A stretch of DNA of 6,870 bases from JBBSVE01 sp038233815 (lineage in GTDB: Bacteria > Pseudomonadota > Alphaproteobacteria > Rhodobacterales > Rhodobacteraceae), in contig JBBSVE010000158.1 in the NCBI GenBank assembly GCA_038233815.1, positions 1-6,870 on the forward strand, given 5' to 3'. The notes beneath the pieces were generated by a model that saw only the letters and a program-made list of their open reading frames with translations, was not told where the DNA came from and made no database searches. Shown one piece after another: positions 5,815-6,870 of the stretch. A program made the position numbers and the translations under genes. Positions within the stretch are counted from its first letter, which is position 1. Each line of letters starts with the position of its first letter.

Positions 5815-5856
5815 GAACCGCCCGCCCTGTGCAGACAGGCGCGGGCGGTTCCGTTT
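5815..5856 (+). terminator. Rho-independent terminator after tRNA-Pro
   Basis: GAACCGCCCGC (5815-5825) pairs perfectly with GCGGGCGGTTC (5841-5851). Inside this, CCTGT pairs with ACAGG around a GCAG loop, with one bulged C at 5840. That gives 16 base pairs followed by CGTTTC, a short T run. The T tract is weak but the stem is very stable and lies 6 bases after the tRNA CCA. It also separates the tRNA from the following gene. Confidence 0.75.
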
Positions 5857-5874
5857 CGGGGGGGAGGCCGATCC

Positions 5875-6870
5875 ATGAGGCGTGACGGCGTGCTGCCCTC
5901 GCAGGCGATCCACCGGATGATCGCGGACGGCGCGATTGCCGCTGACCGCCCCATAGATGCAGCACAGGTTCAGCCCGCGAGCCTCGATCTGCGGCTTGGA
6001 CCCGTGGCCTACCGCGTCCGCGCCTCGTTTCTGGCCGGGCACGGCCGCCGCGTGGAGGACCGGATCGCGGAGTTCGAGATGCACCGCATGGACCTCTGTG
6101 GCGGCGCGGTGCTGGAGAAGGGCTGCGTCTACGTGATCCCGCTGATGGAGCGGCTCGCCCTGCCCTCCGGCATGACGGCGGTGGCGAACGCAAAATCCTC
6201 GACTGGCAGGCTCGATCTGCTGACCCGCACGATCACCGACGGCGGGGTGGAGTTCGACCGCATCGCGGACGGCTACGCGGGCGCGCTTTACGCCGAGGTC
6301 TGCCCGCGCAGCTTTTCCGTGCTGGTGCGCGAGGGGATGCGGCTCAACCAAATCCGGTTTCGGACGGGACGCGCCTCCCTCGACGACGCGGCGCTCGAGG
6401 CGCTGCACCGGGCGGAGCCGCTGGTGCCCGGCGACGCGGTCATATCGGAGGGGCTGGGGTTCTCGGTCGACCTCATGGCCACCGAAGGACAGGACCGCAT
6501 CGGCTACCGCGCGAAGCCGCATGCCGGGGTCATCGACCTCGACCGGATAGGGCACTATCCGGCCGCCGACTTCTGGGAGGACGTCCGCACCACGCAAGCG
6601 CGCATCATCCTCGATCCGGGAGCGTTCTACATCCTTGTCAGCCGCGAGGCGGTCACGATCCCGCCCGGTTATGCCGCCGAGATGGCGCCCTATCTCGCGA
6701 TGGCGGGCGAGTTCCGGGTCCACTACGCAGGCTTCTTCGACCCCGGCTTCGGCCATGCCGCGGCGGGGGGGGCCGGGTCGCGCGGGGTGCTGGAGGTGCG
6801 CTGCCACGAGGCGCCGTTCGTGCTGGAGCATGGCCAGATCGTCGGACGGCTGGTCTATGAGGAGATGTCG
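5875..6870 (+). CDS. dcd: 2'-deoxycytidine 5'-triphosphate deaminase, tandem-domain form (3' end beyond window)
   Basis: The frame is open for 332 codons from ATG 5875 to the right edge with no stop, so the C-terminus is missing. It resembles the long alphaproteobacterial dCTP deaminase family, two copies of the Dcd/dUTPase fold, which converts dCTP to dUTP for dTMP synthesis. The start LPSQAIHRMIADGAI (7-21) is typical of Dcd. Domain 1 carries AKSSTGRLDL (106-115), matching the Dcd SSxxR active-site motif (S108, S109, R112). It also has GALYAEVCP (136-144), with Glu141 at the position of the catalytic glutamate, and LVREGMRLNQIRF (150-162). Domain 2 carries HYAGFFDPGFG (283-293) and FVLEHGQIVGRLVYEE. 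GGGAGG seven bases upstream of the ATG is a strong ribosome site. It follows the tRNA terminator, so it needs its own promoter, which I could not identify in the short gap. Confidence 0.85.
   Translation, partial: MRRDGVLPSQAIHRMIADGAIAADRPIDAAQVQPASLDLRLGPVAYRVRASFLAGHGRRVEDRIAEFEMHRMDLCGGAVLEKGCVYVIPLMERLALPSGMTAVANAKSSTGRLDLLTRTITDGGVEFDRIADGYAGALYAEVCPRSFSVLVREGMRLNQIRFRTGRASLDDAALEALHRAEPLVPGDAVISEGLGFSVDLMATEGQDRIGYRAKPHAGVIDLDRIGHYPAADFWEDVRTTQARIILDPGAFYILVSREAVTIPPGYAAEMAPYLAMAGEFRVHYAGFFDPGFGHAAAGGAGSRGVLEVRCHEAPFVLEHGQIVGRLVYEEMS

Noticed and set aside
5785..5880. tRNA-Pro as an integration site for a mobile element
   Set aside because: No repeat of the tRNA 3' end occurs downstream and no integrase is seen; a terminator and the housekeeping dcd gene follow directly.
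5092..6831. A 579-codon minus-strand open frame across the MerR gene, tRNA and dcd
   Set aside because: It is antisense to real genes. Its GRRDLNSRPSAP stretch is simply the antisense translation of the tRNA-Pro gene, a well-known annotation artefact.

Overview
The window is high-GC chromosomal DNA from an alphaproteobacterium, most likely of the Rhodobacterales/Rhodobacteraceae. This rests on the very high GC, strong GC bias at third codon positions, the gene order yceD(DUF177)-rpmF-plsX-fabH-ihfA-merR-tRNA-Pro, an OlsB-type ornithine lipid acyltransferase and a two-domain dCTP deaminase. No species is assigned.

Layout. Bases 1-138 are the 5' end of an IS5-family insertion sequence, with the first 21 codons of its transposase reading leftward out of the window. 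It abuts the stop codon of a leftward olsB (ornithine lipid synthesis), which is preceded by a leftward lipoprotein gene of the BamE/SmpA family (outer-membrane protein assembly). A divergent intergenic region (1400-1559) holds two adjacent perfect hairpins and an AT-richer patch that probably contains promoters for both sides. Rightward from there run yceD (DUF177), rpmF (ribosomal protein L32), plsX and fabH (phospholipid and fatty-acid initiation, overlapping by 4 bp), ihfA (integration host factor alpha) and a MerR-family regulator 3 bp after ihfA. A tRNA-Pro(GGG) with its own promoter and a strong terminator follows. Last is a dcd-type gene (dCTP deaminase, tandem-domain form) that runs off the right edge.

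How they fit together. The rightward block is the conserved growth-linked cluster joining ribosome assembly (YceD, L32) to membrane lipid synthesis: PlsX makes acyl-phosphate from acyl-ACP and FabH starts new acyl chains. IHF alpha and a linked MerR protein sit downstream and may have their own promoter in the 106-bp fabH-ihfA gap. The leftward pair also serves the envelope (BamE, OlsB).

This is mostly an ordinary core-genome region. I see no defence system, CRISPR array, phage module or unknown multi-gene system. The points that merit a second look are the IS junction at the olsB stop codon, the double hairpin in the bamE-yceD gap, the repeated TTTGCAG upstream of ihfA, and the uneven distribution of catalytic motifs between the two domains of the dCTP deaminase.
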